From: Silicimonas sp.
GTDB lineage: Bacteria > Pseudomonadota > Alphaproteobacteria > Rhodobacterales > Rhodobacteraceae
Length of the DNA: 64,000 bases
Assembly (NCBI GenBank): GCA_022826385.1
Contig: JAJDUZ010000052.1
Coordinates: forward strand, 1 to 64,000
Reading direction: 5' to 3'
Each line of letters starts with the position of its first letter. Position 1 is the stretch's first letter. Of the stretch, positions 28,757 through 39,138 are shown piece after piece. The notes under the pieces are model-generated. The model saw only the letters and a list, made by a program, of their open reading frames with translations, made no database searches and was not told where the DNA came from. The position numbers and the translations under genes are program-made.

Positions 28757-29814
28757 CGAGACGCCTGAAGGAAACCCAGGATCGTCTCGGTCAGTTCCAC
28801 GTGGACGTCGCCCCGCGTGCGGTCAAAGGGATCGGTGCAGATTTCCTCGCTCTTGCGAGACAGAAGCCCGATCACGACACGTCCGGCCGTCGAGCATTCC
28901 GCAAGGAAACTGAAATGCCAGCTTTGCGGAACCGCGTGATAGGTAAACGCTGCTGACATCCCCTCCCAGTCATCGACACGAACGGCCGAGCTCAACGTGC
29001 CGGGATCGCCAAGATTGACCAACAGCACAGGCCGGTCGATCTGCGTCAGGCTCTCGGCACGGGTCGCGCGCGGCAAGGCCGGGTCCACCGCAATGAACCG
29101 CTCAGGGCGCGGATCAGCGTGCGAGGCGTTATAGCGGGTCTCGTCAATCGTCGTCAGGTCAAGCCCGCCCCGCTCCATCCACTGGCAGTCCACGGCGTCG
29201 TCGAAGCTGGCGCAATACTCAATGAAGGCAGCCTTGGTAACCTCGACGCCCGCCAGCGCCAACGCGGTATGCCCCCCGATGGAGAACCCGAGGACGGATA
29301 CGTCCCCCATGTCAGGAACAATCCCCTGCGGCGGGCTCTCGGCCAGCCAGTCGAGCACGGCGGCCACATCCTGCGGACGCTCCCAGATGCGAACGGTGTC
29401 TTCGGGCCGGCTGTCCTGAGACATCGTCCCCGGATGGTTGGCCGCCAGCACAAGATACCCCTTCCGCGCCAGTTCCGTGGCCAGCCAGCCCAGCCGATAC
29501 GCATTGCCGCCCGAGCCATGGACCAGAACGATCACGGGACGTGCGCCCGCGATCATCGGCGCATCGGGTCTGGCGTGAAACCCATAGAACAAAAGGTTCT
29601 GCCCGATCAGTTCCGGGGCGCTCACGGCCTCGGTCGGGTACCAGAGATGAACGGACAGGTCGGTGTCGCGATGCGGAACCGGGACCGAGGCGACATGATA
29701 CCCCGGGGCGTCTGGCGCAGCAGCGCGTTCGGATGGCCCAAGCGACAGAAGTGTGCCCAAGGCAATCGCTGCAAACAGCAAAAACAGCAGCACCCCATAG
29801 ATGAATGTCTTCAC
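28753..29814 (-). CDS. alpha/beta hydrolase, membrane-anchored or exported
   Basis: A 353-residue protein with an N-terminal hydrophobic segment (about 5-25) and an alpha/beta hydrolase fold: oxyanion loop 'VLVHGSGGN' and nucleophile elbow 'GFSIGG' (S178). It resembles platelet-activating-factor acetylhydrolase or dienelactone hydrolase-like esterases; 'QSWHFSF' may hold the catalytic His. Four Cys in the mature part fit a periplasmic location. It starts on the last base of the PBP1a stop codon, so it is likely the last gene of the amidase-PBP1a-hydrolase run. Confidence 0.8.
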   Translation of the reverse strand: MKTFIYGVLLFLLFAAIALGTLLSLGPSERAAAPDAPGYHVASVPVPHRDTDLSVHLWYPTEAVSAPELIGQNLLFYGFHARPDAPMIAGARPVIVLVHGSGGNAYRLGWLATELARKGYLVLAANHPGTMSQDSRPEDTVRIWERPQDVAAVLDWLAESPPQGIVPDMGDVSVLGFSIGGHTALALAGVEVTKAAFIEYCASFDDAVDCQWMERGGLDLTTIDETRYNASHADPRPERFIAVDPALPRATRAESLTQIDRPVLLVNLGDPGTLSSAVRVDDWEGMSAAFTYHAVPQSWHFSFLAECSTAGRVVIGLLSRKSEEICTDPFDRTRGDVHVELTETILGFLQASR

Positions 29815-32348
29815 TAGTAGAGACCGCCCGAGGATATCTCGTTCGATGTGGCCCGCCGCGGGATGACCACAACCTCGCCGGTTCCGGTCTCAACCTGTTG
29901 AGCCCTTTGGCCTAGCTCTGCATCGGTAAACATCGGCAGGTTGGCCCCCATGGCGAAGCCACCGTCGAAGGCCACCCCGAAGACCGGTTCCTCGCCTTCG
30001 CGGAAATACTCGGCCACGACGAAATCGCCCGAGGCATCGTCCGGCAGGCGGGCCCCGTTGAAGCGATTGATCTTGATGAACTTCCCCCCCGGCGGAATGG
30101 TGAACTGTCCACCGCCATACTTCTCGACCGCCTTGGCCATGAATTTCTGGAAGACCGGTCCACACATGCCGCCGCCCGACGCTTTGGGGCCCAGCGACTT
30201 GGGCTGGTCATAGCCGATATAGCAGCCCGCCGCGATGGTGGAGGTGAAGCCGACAAACCAGACGTCGCGTGCGTCGTTCGTCGTGCCGGTCTTGCCCGCA
30301 GCGGGCACCGGCAGGTTCACGGTCTTTGACGCCGTGCCACGGTCGACAACGCCCCGCATCATCGAGGTCAGCTGATAAGCAGTGATCGGGTTCATCACCC
30401 GCTTGCGGTTCGACGTGACACGCGGCAACAGCCCCGGCAAAACCTCGCGGGTCTGCGCTTCGTCAAAGCTGCGCTGGTCATGGCGATAGACCGTAGACCC
30501 CCAGCGGTCCTGCACGCGGTCGATCAGGGTCGGCTCGACGCGCTCGCCCCCATTGGCGAACATGGAATAGGCCGAGACCATCCGGTAAAGCGATGTCTCC
30601 TGACTTCCCAGTGAGTTGGCCAGGAACGGGTCCATCCGGTCATAGGCGCCGAACCGCTCGGCATAGCCTGCGACCGTGTACATGCCGACCTCTTCCGCCA
30701 GTCGCACGGTCATCAGGTTGCGCGAGTTCTCGATTCCCGTCCGCAGCGGCGTCGGACCATAGAACTGGTTCGATGCGTTCTTCGGGCGCCAGACCTCGCC
30801 GCCGCCGATATCTACTTCAATCGGGGCGTCGATGATGATCGTCGCCGGCGTGAACCCGCTGTCCAAAGCCGCTGCATAGACGAACGGCTTGAACGACGAG
30901 CCCGGCTGACGCCGGCCCTGGGTGGCGCGATTGAAGTTCGACACCTGATAGGAAAAGCCGCCCTGCATCGCCAGCACACGGCCGGTGTTCACGTCCATCG
31001 CCATGAACCCGCCCTGCACACCGGGCACCTGCCGCAGCGAAAAAACCGGATCGTCGATGTCGCCGCCCTCGTAGCGGACATGGATCACGTCACCGACGCT
31101 GAGAATGTCACCGGCCACATTGGCCCCACGCACCCAGTCGAGATCCGCAGGGGTGATCCAATGACCATCAACACCGTCGGCCCAGTCCTCGACCCCGATC
31201 CGGGCCGAGCTGTCGCCGACCTGCAAAACCACGGCGGCGTGCCAGCCATCGACGTCACGGGCCAACTTCGGTGTGTTCAAAAGCGCTTTCCGCCATGCGG
31301 CAACGCCATCGACCGTGCCTTCCAGTTGCTCGACCGGGATCGTCGCCGCAGCACCGCGCCATTCGCCTTGGGCGCGGTCATATTCTTCCAGTGCCTCGCG
31401 CAAGGCCAAGGCCGCAACCGCCTGCATTTCGGCATCGATGGTGGCGCGCACCGTCAGACCGGCGGCTTCGAACGCGTCGGCGCCAAACTCGCGCCGCACC
31501 TGTCGGCCGATTTCCTCGCTGAAATAGTCGCGGTCCGGCAGCGCCGTGCGGAACCCTTCCACATCGCCCGCCTGCACCGTCAGCAATGGGGAAACGCGGG
31601 CGGTCTCATAGCTCTTGTCGTCGATGTAACCGTTCTGGAACATCTCGCGCAGAACGAAATTGCGCCGCGTCAACGCACGCTCTTCCTGCCGCACCGGATG
31701 GTATTGCGAGGGCGCTTTCGGAAGCACTGCCAGATAGGCTGCTTCTTCGACCGTCAGTTCAGACAATTGTTTGTTGAAGTATGTCTGCGCCGCCGCCGCG
31801 ACCCCGTAGGCGTTCTGGCCCAGGAAAATCTCGTTCAGATAGATCTCCAGAATTTTCTCGCGCCCGATCGTGTTGACCATCCGGTTGGCCAGAATGACTT
31901 CCTTGATCTTCCGCTCGACCGCGCGCTCGCCGCCGACGATCAGGTTCTTGGCCGTCTGCTGCGGAATGGTCGACGCGCCGCGCACCGTCTGGCCGCGCGA
32001 TTCGACCGCTTCGTAAAGCGCTGCCGCAATGGCCCGCAGGTCGAAGCCGGCATGTTCATAGAAGTTCTTGTCTTCCGCCGAGATGAAGGCGTCTTTCACA
32101 ACATCCGGAATTTCGTCGAACGGGATATAAATACGGCGCTCGGTCCCGGCGAATTCGTCGATGATTGTGCCTTGGGGCGAATAGATCCGCGTGACTGTCG
32201 GCGGCTGATAGTTTTCAAGGTAAGCAACGTCCGGCAAGTCTCTGCCGTACACATAAAAAATCGCCCCGACCCCGATGGCCGCCATGATCGCGCCAAGGGT
32301 GGCCATGGTGAAGATCGCACCGAAAAACGAAAGAATGAACCGGGTCAC
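29814..32348 (-). CDS. mrcA: penicillin-binding protein 1A
   Basis: Bifunctional peptidoglycan synthase, 844 residues, anchored by one N-terminal helix (about 9-34). The glycosyltransferase part has 'EDKNFYEHAGFD', 'RGASTIPQQTAKN' and 'KIKEVILANR'; the transpeptidase part has the acyl Ser in 'PGSSFKPF', 'ENSRN' and 'GKTGTTND'. An OB-like insertion lies between the two, as in PBP1a of other Gram-negatives. It follows the amidase by about 106 bases on the same strand, a pairing common in alphaproteobacteria where prfB often follows; here prfB is elsewhere. Confidence 0.96.
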   Translation of the reverse strand: MTRFILSFFGAIFTMATLGAIMAAIGVGAIFYVYGRDLPDVAYLENYQPPTVTRIYSPQGTIIDEFAGTERRIYIPFDEIPDVVKDAFISAEDKNFYEHAGFDLRAIAAALYEAVESRGQTVRGASTIPQQTAKNLIVGGERAVERKIKEVILANRMVNTIGREKILEIYLNEIFLGQNAYGVAAAAQTYFNKQLSELTVEEAAYLAVLPKAPSQYHPVRQEERALTRRNFVLREMFQNGYIDDKSYETARVSPLLTVQAGDVEGFRTALPDRDYFSEEIGRQVRREFGADAFEAAGLTVRATIDAEMQAVAALALREALEEYDRAQGEWRGAAATIPVEQLEGTVDGVAAWRKALLNTPKLARDVDGWHAAVVLQVGDSSARIGVEDWADGVDGHWITPADLDWVRGANVAGDILSVGDVIHVRYEGGDIDDPVFSLRQVPGVQGGFMAMDVNTGRVLAMQGGFSYQVSNFNRATQGRRQPGSSFKPFVYAAALDSGFTPATIIIDAPIEVDIGGGEVWRPKNASNQFYGPTPLRTGIENSRNLMTVRLAEEVGMYTVAGYAERFGAYDRMDPFLANSLGSQETSLYRMVSAYSMFANGGERVEPTLIDRVQDRWGSTVYRHDQRSFDEAQTREVLPGLLPRVTSNRKRVMNPITAYQLTSMMRGVVDRGTASKTVNLPVPAAGKTGTTNDARDVWFVGFTSTIAAGCYIGYDQPKSLGPKASGGGMCGPVFQKFMAKAVEKYGGGQFTIPPGGKFIKINRFNGARLPDDASGDFVVAEYFREGEEPVFGVAFDGGFAMGANLPMFTDAELGQRAQQVETGTGEVVVIPRRATSNEISSGGLY

Positions 32349-32454
32349 TGGCCTGCTCGCTGAGATTTGCCCTGACTATATGGGCTTCCTCTGCGACGGT
32401 CAAAAGAGGCTGTGACGTCGCGGGGGAAAGTGGCGGGCTGGCGCCTGCCGTGGC

Positions 32455-33606
32455 TCACTGCACCAGGTCTTCCTGCGCCCAGAGGATCAGGCCATCGCGG
32501 ATCGCATGCGCGGCGGCGGTCTGCCAATCTTCCGAGGTCAGACGCTCCAGATCCTCTTCTGTCGACAGGAACCCAAGCTCGATCAGCAAGGACGGGATGT
32601 CGGCCGCCTTGAGCACCGCGAAGGACCCGTTACGCTCGGGGCGCGAATTGACCACCAGGTCGGCCCCTAGAAACGCTTGCAGCAGCGAGGCCGACAAGGC
32701 CTCGGTCCGGGGCACAACGTTCTGGCGCGCCAGATCAAGAAGCGCCACCGTCACGTCTTCGCCCGCGTCGGTCAGGTCCATACCGGTCAGTTGGTCGTCC
32801 GGCCCATGCCGTTCCTGCAGGCGCTGGTTGGCCGCCGCCTGCGCCTCGCGCGAGAGCCGATAGAGCACGATCCCCGACGCCGCCCCCGGCACCGCAAGCG
32901 CTTCGGCATGAAGCGACAGGAAAACATCTGCACCCGCCTCGCGCGCCCGCGACAACCGCGCGTCCAGCGACAGAAGGCGATCATCGTTCCGGGTCAACAC
33001 CACGTCGAACTGTCCGCTTGCCAGAAGCACGTCACGCAATCGCTGGGCAAAGCCCAACACAAGGTCAGCTTCGCGCAAGTCGCCGCTTTCGGCGCCCGGG
33101 TCAGTGCCGCCATGGCCGGGATCGATCGCGATGACGGGCCGTTTGCTTTCATGTGCTGCCGTGTCCACCGCGACTTGGACATCGGATTGCCACGCCTCGG
33201 CGGTGATCGGCGTCAGTCGCACCTGCAAGGACGCCGTGCCGTCTTCCGCCGCCGTCATCTCGGCCGAGAGCACGCCCAAGGGTTCGCGTAGGATGGCGTG
33301 AAGTTCCGAAGATGTCGGTCCGGTCTCGACGATATGAAGGCCAAGGATCGATGTCGATTTCAGCTCGGGTCGCTCGGTCCAATTCATGTCGGTCAATTCA
33401 AGCACAAAGCGCGGTGGTCCATCGGCCAGCCAGAGCCGCCATCCCACCGGTCGTGTCAGATCGATCTCAAGAGAAACGCCACCGCCATCGTCCTGAACCA
33501 CGGCTCCGCCACCGGTGAGCCCCGCAGGGGGTGCTTCTTCCGCGCTGGCAACCGTTGCCAGCATCGTCGCAAAAGCGACGAGCAGTCCGAAGATCAGACG
33601 ATCCAT
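32455..33606 (-). CDS. amiC: N-acetylmuramoyl-L-alanine amidase
   Basis: Periplasmic zinc amidase that cleaves the bond between MurNAc and L-Ala during wall splitting. Of 383 residues, the first 22 are a signal peptide. An AMIN-like beta domain follows (about 40-130), and the Amidase_3 domain has its zinc ligands in 'IDPGHGG', 'READLVLG' (Glu) and 'SLHAEA', with the catalytic Glu in 'LIELGFLST'. It heads the run with PBP1a. The symbol follows the AmiC-type layout (signal, AMIN, Amidase_3) and could equally be amiB. Confidence 0.92.
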   Translation of the reverse strand: MDRLIFGLLVAFATMLATVASAEEAPPAGLTGGGAVVQDDGGGVSLEIDLTRPVGWRLWLADGPPRFVLELTDMNWTERPELKSTSILGLHIVETGPTSSELHAILREPLGVLSAEMTAAEDGTASLQVRLTPITAEAWQSDVQVAVDTAAHESKRPVIAIDPGHGGTDPGAESGDLREADLVLGFAQRLRDVLLASGQFDVVLTRNDDRLLSLDARLSRAREAGADVFLSLHAEALAVPGAASGIVLYRLSREAQAAANQRLQERHGPDDQLTGMDLTDAGEDVTVALLDLARQNVVPRTEALSASLLQAFLGADLVVNSRPERNGSFAVLKAADIPSLLIELGFLSTEEDLERLTSEDWQTAAAHAIRDGLILWAQEDLVQ

Positions 33607-33686
33607 ATTCCCATGACCCCATTCGCCAACACACTATCCCGACGGCTGGAATTCGCCAAATGGCAAGGTGGCTTACCGGGGTAATC

Positions 33687-34835
33687 TTAACGTTGCGCAC
33701 GCTGTTCCATGAAACGGGTCAGTCTGGCAAGCCCTTCCTTGATATCCTCGGTCGCACGCGCATAGGAAAACCGGATCATTCCGCCCCCCCGCGCCTTGTC
33801 GAAATCGAGGCCGGGCGTCACGGCAACGCCCGCTTTTTCAAGGATTTCAGCGGCGAACGCACGACTGTCATCGGTTAACTCGGACACGTCGGCATAGATG
33901 TAAAACGCCCCATCGGGCGGTGCGATGCAGGTGAACCCGGCCTTAGCAAGACCGTCCAGCATCAAAGCGCGGTTCACCCGATAGACATCTACATTGGCGT
34001 TCAACTCGTCCCCGCAGTCCATCGCGGCCAAGGCCGCCACCTGCGCCACATGCGGCGCACAGATGAACATGTTTTGCGCCAGCCGCTCGATGCGGCGCAC
34101 ATGGTCGTCGGGCACCACCATCCAGCCGACGCGCCACCCGGTCATCGAGTGGTATTTCGAGAATGAATTGATCACATAGACATCGTCTGAAATCTCCAGC
34201 GCGCTGACGGCGGGTCGTTCGTATTCAACCCCGTGATAAATCTCGTCCGAAACGAACGCCGCCCCGCGGGCCGCCGACGCCTCGATCAGCGCCGACAGCG
34301 CCGGTTTGTCAAGCATCGTGCCGGACGGGTTTGCGGGCGAGGCGACAATCAGACCTTGTATGTCGTCCGGTAAGTTCTCGGGCACCGGCTGATAGCGGTC
34401 CTCGATCCGGGTCTCGATATCGACGGGTGTTAGGCTGAGCGCCGTGAGGATCTGGCGATAGGACGGATAGCCCGGCGCGCCCAGCGCCACCCGGTCGCCC
34501 GCATCGAAAAGCGCGGTGAAGGCCAGCAGAAACGCACCTGACGACCCACTGGTCACGATGATCCGCTCGGGCGAAATCGTCAGACCGTGCCGATCCGCGT
34601 ACCATCTTGCGATCCGCGCCCTGAGCTCTGGCAGGCCCAGCGCCACGGTATAGCCCAGCGCCCCGGCTTCCATCGCCTTGGCAACTGCGCGCCGCGCCCC
34701 CTCGGGCGCGGGCGTGCCGGGCTGCCCGACCTCCATATGGATGATGTGACGCCCGGCGGCTTCGGCCTGCGCCGCGGCTTCCATCACGTCCATCACGATG
34801 AACGGGTCGACATTGGATCGGTTGGAGTGGCGCAT
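33687..34835 (-). CDS. class I/II pyridoxal-phosphate aminotransferase
   Basis: A 382-residue fold-type I aminotransferase. The PLP Lys is in 'SFSKYHSMTGWRVGW', the cofactor Asp/Tyr in 'SDEIYHGVEY', and the substrate Arg in 'IRFSYARATEDI'. Family resemblance is to aspartate/aromatic aminotransferases; the amino donor cannot be told. Start ATG 34835 gives the typical N-terminus 'MRHSNRSNVDPFIVMDVMEAA'; the track extension to 34895 is unlikely. It is divergent from the DsbA-like gene with 136 bases between starts. Confidence 0.9.
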   Translation of the reverse strand: MRHSNRSNVDPFIVMDVMEAAAQAEAAGRHIIHMEVGQPGTPAPEGARRAVAKAMEAGALGYTVALGLPELRARIARWYADRHGLTISPERIIVTSGSSGAFLLAFTALFDAGDRVALGAPGYPSYRQILTALSLTPVDIETRIEDRYQPVPENLPDDIQGLIVASPANPSGTMLDKPALSALIEASAARGAAFVSDEIYHGVEYERPAVSALEISDDVYVINSFSKYHSMTGWRVGWMVVPDDHVRRIERLAQNMFICAPHVAQVAALAAMDCGDELNANVDVYRVNRALMLDGLAKAGFTCIAPPDGAFYIYADVSELTDDSRAFAAEILEKAGVAVTPGLDFDKARGGGMIRFSYARATEDIKEGLARLTRFMEQRAQR

Positions 34836-34971
34836 CGGGGATAGGGTCCTGAAAACAAGTCCCTCCGTCCTGCCAAGGCCAGCCCGGCGCGTCAATGGAC
34901 ACGTCCTCGTGAGGTGGTTGCGATTGCCCCGTGATCTGCCATTCTGTCGACCGACTTATTGGAGACACGCC

Positions 34972-35727
34972 ATGATCCGCGCGCTATCTGCCGCCTGCCT
35001 CTTTGCCCTTGCGCCGCTTGGCGCTTCCGCCTTCGACATCGACGCCATGACGGATGCGGAACGCGAGAGCTTTCGCGCCGAAATCCGCACTTATCTTCTG
35101 GAGAACCCCGAAGTTCTGATGGAAGCCATCGCTGTTCTGGAAGAACGCCGTGCCGCCGAAGCGCAAGCACAGGAAGGGCAGTTGCTGGAGGATTATCGCG
35201 CCCAGATTTTTGACGACGGGTTCAGCTGGGTCGGCGGCAACCCTGACGGCGATGTGACCATCGTTGAATTCCTCGACTATCGCTGCGGCTTCTGCAAACG
35301 CGCCCATCCCGAGGTGCAGGCGCTGCTGGCAAGCGATGGCAACATTCGCTTGGTCGTCAAGGAGTTTCCCATTCTAGGGCCCGAAAGCGAACTGGCGTCA
35401 CGCTTCGCCCTTGCGACCAAGATCGTCGAAGGCGACGAGATGTATGCCGCCGTCCATGACGAACTGATGGAGATGCAGGGCCAGGTCAACCAAGGCGCCT
35501 TGGGCCGTGTCGCGCGCAGCGCTGGCATCACGGATGTGCAGGCGGTTCTGGCCGAAATGGACAGCGATACCGTGTCCGAGATGATCGCCGCCAATCGCGC
35601 CTTGGGACAAGCGCTGCAGATCAACGGCACGCCAAGCTTCATCATGGGCGACAATTTCGTGCGCGGCTATGTCGAGCTTGAGCAGATGCAGGCGATTGTC
35701 GAAGGCATTCGCGCCGAGCAAGGGTAA
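34972..35727 (+). CDS. DsbA-family thiol-disulfide oxidoreductase
   Basis: Periplasmic thioredoxin-fold protein of 251 residues. A signal peptide (1-20) is followed by a helical N-terminal part (about 25-75) like that of ScsC/Com1 proteins, which can oligomerise, then the DsbA domain with active site 'CGFC' (C105, C108) and cis-Pro in 'NGTPSF'. It may act as an oxidase or isomerase. ATG 34972 has a GGAG site; the longer ORF from 34798 was rejected. The next gene starts seven bases after its stop. Confidence 0.9.
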   Translation: MIRALSAACLFALAPLGASAFDIDAMTDAERESFRAEIRTYLLENPEVLMEAIAVLEERRAAEAQAQEGQLLEDYRAQIFDDGFSWVGGNPDGDVTIVEFLDYRCGFCKRAHPEVQALLASDGNIRLVVKEFPILGPESELASRFALATKIVEGDEMYAAVHDELMEMQGQVNQGALGRVARSAGITDVQAVLAEMDSDTVSEMIAANRALGQALQINGTPSFIMGDNFVRGYVELEQMQAIVEGIRAEQG

Positions 35728-35733
35728 GCCCCC

Positions 35734-36393
35734 ATGCGGTCCTTCGACGATATCCGGAAGATCGCAGAAGGCCGCCACGGCGACACGCTGGCCGAAAAGA
35801 TCGGTGCCGGTCCGAAGTCCGCCGCCGCGCTTGCGGCGATCCCGGATGACCGTTGGCTCGCGACCTTCACCAAGTCGATTTTCCAATCCGGCTTCAACTG
35901 GAAGGTCATCGAGGCCAAGTGGGACGGTTTCGAGGACGCCTTCCGTGGCTTCGACATCGCCGCTTGTGCCTTCATGCCCGACGAGTGGTTCGAAGAGCTT
36001 TGCACCGACACCCGCATCGTTCGCTATCCCGCCAAGATTCGGTCCGTTCAAGAGAACGCCCAGTTCATTCAGAGCCTGCAGGACCAGGGCGGCGCGGGCA
36101 CGGTGATCGGGCATTGGCCGGGCGAAGACTATATCGATCTGCTGGAGATGCTGAAGAAAGATGCGACCCGACTTGGCGGCGTCACCGGCCAATATGCGCT
36201 GCGGTTCATGGGCCGCGACGGGTTCATCCTGTCGCGCGACGTGGTGGCGCGCCTGGTGGCCGAAGGGGTGATCGACAAGGCGCCGACGTCCAAGAAGGCG
36301 CTGCGGGCCGTGCAGGATGCGATCAACACATGGCGGGATCAGTCGGGCGCTTCGCTGATCGAGATCAGCCGCGTGCTGGCGCTGTCGATCTGA
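35734..36393 (+). CDS. DNA-3-methyladenine glycosylase I
   Basis: A 219-residue member of the TagA-like glycosylase family. 'IFQSGFNWKVIEAKWDGFEDAF' matches the family segment around the substrate pocket, and the helical HhH-like part spans the middle. It would remove alkylated adenine from DNA. It follows the DsbA-like gene by six bases, so the two are likely cotranscribed though functionally unrelated. The region after it (36394-36568) shows only a hairpin next to ispG. Confidence 0.85.
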   Translation: MRSFDDIRKIAEGRHGDTLAEKIGAGPKSAAALAAIPDDRWLATFTKSIFQSGFNWKVIEAKWDGFEDAFRGFDIAACAFMPDEWFEELCTDTRIVRYPAKIRSVQENAQFIQSLQDQGGAGTVIGHWPGEDYIDLLEMLKKDATRLGGVTGQYALRFMGRDGFILSRDVVARLVAEGVIDKAPTSKKALRAVQDAINTWRDQSGASLIEISRVLALSI

Positions 36394-36543
36394 GCAGGCG
36401 CGAGGGACGCGCGCGATCTTAAACGCAGTTTAGCATTTTCGCCGCAAAACTCGGGGAACGGACGTCCAAGCTCGCGAAAAATTAGATGAAAATTAGCCGA
36501 CTCACCCAGAGAATAGAGGGTGGGAGGGAGGGGGAAACGCTTT

Positions 36544-36569
36544 GGGGCGTTAACCTTGGTAAACGCCCC
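36544..36569 (-). terminator. hairpin at the end of ispG
   Basis: GGGGCGTT and AACGCCCC arms (36544-36551 and 36562-36569) form an 8-bp stem that touches the ispG stop codon. There is no T run in the minus direction, so it is a weak terminator candidate or an mRNA-end structure. Confidence 0.4.
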
Positions 36570-37690
36570 TACTCGGCCGCTTCCTGCGCCGCGTCGATCT
36601 CGGCCGCCTTGGCTTCGACCTGCTCGACAATGTGATCGACCATTTCGTCATTCGACATCTTGTGGCTCTGCTTGCCCGCCAGATAGACCATCCCCGAGCC
36701 AGCGCCGCCGCCGGTAAATCCGACATCCGTCATCAGCGCTTCCCCCGGCCCGTTCACGACGCAGCCGATGATCGACAGGCTCATCGGTGTCTTGATGTGC
36801 TCCAGCCGTTTTTCCAGAACCTCGACCGTCTTAATCACGTCGAAGCCCTGCCGCGCACAGGAGGGGCAACTGATGATGTTCACGCCGCGATGCCGAAGGC
36901 CCAGCGACTTCAGAATCTCGTACCCGACCCTCACCTCTTCCACCGGATCGGCCGACAGGCTGACGCGGATCGTGTCGCCGATCCCCATCCACAAGAGGTT
37001 GCCCAGACCGATGGCCGATTTGATCGTCCCCGAGACAAGCCCCCCCGCCTCGGTGATGCCAAGGTGGATCGGCGCATCTGTCGCGTCCGCCAACGCCTGA
37101 TAGGCGGCGGCAGCAAGGAACACGTCGGACGCCTTGCAGCTGATCTTGAATTCGTGAAAGTCGTTGTCTTCCAATATCTTGATATGGTCGAGCCCGCTTT
37201 CCACCATCGCCTCGGGACACGGCTCACCATATTTCTCAAGCAGGTGCTTTTCCAAGGAACCGGCATTCACCCCGATCCGGATCGAGCAATTGTGGTCGCG
37301 CGCCGCCTTGATGACTTCGCGCACCCGCTTTTCGTCACCGATATTGCCAGGATTGATCCGCAGGCAGGCCGCGCCCGCCTCGGCCGCCTCGATGCCGCGC
37401 TGATAGTGGAAGTGGATGTCGGCCACGATCGGCACCGGGCTTTCGCGCACGATCTCTTTCAGCGCCGCCGAACTGTCCTTGTCGGGCACCGAGATGCGCA
37501 CGATATCCGCCCCCGCCTCGGCGGCGGCCTGCACTTGCGCGATGGTGCCCTTGATGTCGGTCGTGACCGTGTTGGTCATCGTCTGGACCGAGATCGGGGC
37601 ATCCCCCCCGACGGGCACATTGCCCACGTGGATCTGACGGGATTTGCGGCGATAGATATTGCGCCAGGGGCGCACGTGGTTCAGCGACAT
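36569..37690 (-). CDS. ispG: 4-hydroxy-3-methylbut-2-enyl diphosphate synthase
   Basis: Iron-sulfur enzyme of the MEP isoprenoid pathway, converting MEcPP to HMBPP. The 373-residue protein has the 4Fe-4S ligands in 'SCPSCARQG' and '[10 protein letters not shown]' (three Cys plus a Glu). It follows rodZ by 65 bases, a conserved neighbour order in many Proteobacteria. Start ATG 37690 gives '[20 protein letters not shown]'. Confidence 0.97.
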   Translation of the reverse strand: MSLNHVRPWRNIYRRKSRQIHVGNVPVGGDAPISVQTMTNTVTTDIKGTIAQVQAAAEAGADIVRISVPDKDSSAALKEIVRESPVPIVADIHFHYQRGIEAAEAGAACLRINPGNIGDEKRVREVIKAARDHNCSIRIGVNAGSLEKHLLEKYGEPCPEAMVESGLDHIKILEDNDFHEFKISCKASDVFLAAAAYQALADATDAPIHLGITEAGGLVSGTIKSAIGLGNLLWMGIGDTIRVSLSADPVEEVRVGYEILKSLGLRHRGVNIISCPSCARQGFDVIKTVEVLEKRLEHIKTPMSLSIIGCVVNGPGEALMTDVGFTGGGAGSGMVYLAGKQSHKMSNDEMVDHIVEQVEAKAAEIDAAQEAAE

Positions 37691-37755
37691 GGGTGTCTCG
37701 ATTGCTGCGTCTTGTCCGAAACATATTCGGGCAAAGGCGCGGCGTCCATGGGCGG

Positions 37756-39027
37756 TTACTGGTTGGCCGACGCGTCCGCGACCGAGATGAAGCGCGCAAG
37801 GTCGCTGTCATCCTGCGGATTGGCCACCTCATAGGTGTCAACGACCGCTTCAGCATCCAGAACGATGCCCTTGACCACCGACGGCCCCGATCCAACCGGG
37901 CCATAGGTTTCCTCGCCAACAGCGAAATAGAGAGAGTTCGCATTGCCCGCACGCAAGGTGGGCGGCTCTTCGGTGACCGGCACATCGAACCGTTCGCCGG
38001 CGTCGAGGATCTTCTCGAAGATCACGGTGCCATCAGCGCCCCGCACGCGCACCCACGAGGGACGCACGGCGAAAAGCGACACGGTCGGGTCAGCCTCGGC
38101 AATGACCTGCACCGGCGGTGCCGGAGGTCCGATGGCGTCAAGCGCGGCCTGCATTGGGTCAAGCTCATCCACACCCGGTGTCGAGAAGGGCAGATTGTCG
38201 GGGCGCGGCGCACGCGCGCCGATGAAGCCTTCGGTCCGGCTGGGCGCCAAGGCGCCCACGGTGTCGGGATCAATCGACGCAATCGGCCCGTCCCGCGCAA
38301 TCAAGATGGGAACGTCCAACGCTTCCGGGCGCGACAGGCGGCCGAAACCTTCCACGCTTGGCGTGTTCAACGCCAGTTGATCGCCGGTGCCCGGTTCGGG
38401 GCGCATTGCGTCGGCAAGCGGGTCGAGTTCCGCCAAAACCTCGGGCGTCTGATCAACCGGGGTCAGGCGCACTTTCTGCACCTCCTGCAAGACCGCCCAG
38501 CCGCCGTAGCCGATACCCGCCAACAGCGCCATCAGAACGACCACCGAGGCGATCGCGCGCGGCTCGACCCGCGACAGGGCCGCCTCGCCCTTGGGCAGAT
38601 AACTGACTGACGGTTCGGTGAACGGGTCGCGCAGATGAGCGGGTTTTTGCGCAGTCGATGTCTTTACGCCCGGCGCGCGGTCGGACCGACGTCGCGCCTC
38701 GGGCGACATGCCATGCGCGACCTCGAAATTGCCTTCCTCGCAGAACGTCTTGAAGGCCCATTCCGGGTCCAGCCCAAGATAGCGCGCATAGGACCGCACA
38801 TAGCCTGCGACGAAGCCCGGCGTGTCGAAGGCCGAGGGGTCAGTGTTCTCGATCGCCGAGATGTAGGTGGCCTTGATTTTAAGCTCGCGCTGCACGTCCA
38901 GCAGCGATTTGCCCATCGTGGCACGTTCGCCACGCATGATGTCCCCAAGAGACAGCTCGAAGTCGTCAAACCCTTTCAGGGTTTGGCGATCCTCGTCGGG
39001 ATCCGGCGTCTCAGGACGGCCGATCAT
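37756..39027 (-). CDS. rodZ: RodZ-like cytoskeletal protein
   Basis: A 423-residue single-pass protein. A Cro-type helix-turn-helix domain is in the cytoplasm (about 20-95, '[23 protein letters not shown]'), then a linker, one membrane helix ('[20 protein letters not shown]'), a Pro/Asp-rich stretch and a DUF4115 periplasmic beta domain near the end ('[22 protein letters not shown]'). It links MreB to the wall machinery. It is upstream of ispG, as in E. coli. Confidence 0.92.
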   Translation of the reverse strand: MIGRPETPDPDEDRQTLKGFDDFELSLGDIMRGERATMGKSLLDVQRELKIKATYISAIENTDPSAFDTPGFVAGYVRSYARYLGLDPEWAFKTFCEEGNFEVAHGMSPEARRRSDRAPGVKTSTAQKPAHLRDPFTEPSVSYLPKGEAALSRVEPRAIASVVVLMALLAGIGYGGWAVLQEVQKVRLTPVDQTPEVLAELDPLADAMRPEPGTGDQLALNTPSVEGFGRLSRPEALDVPILIARDGPIASIDPDTVGALAPSRTEGFIGARAPRPDNLPFSTPGVDELDPMQAALDAIGPPAPPVQVIAEADPTVSLFAVRPSWVRVRGADGTVIFEKILDAGERFDVPVTEEPPTLRAGNANSLYFAVGEETYGPVGSGPSVVKGIVLDAEAVVDTYEVANPQDDSDLARFISVADASANQ

Positions 39028-39095
39028 ATATCCTGCCCCTTGGCACTCATTTCGTTCCCCAAGTCAGGGCAGCAGAATCGGCCCTGAGCGTCGCT

Positions 39096-39109
39096 GGTTA
39101 ACGTTTAAC
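39096..39109. promoter_or_regulatory. GGTTAACGTTTAAC site between rodZ and hemA
   Basis: The site lies about 70 bases before the rodZ start and 30 bases beyond the hemA stop. It matches the lpdA motif (read in the opposite direction) at 11 of 14 positions. A weak third member of the lpdA/pdhA group, or coincidence. Confidence 0.25.
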
Positions 39110-39138
39110 ATACCGCTAACCTTCGGTCACGATTGAGT

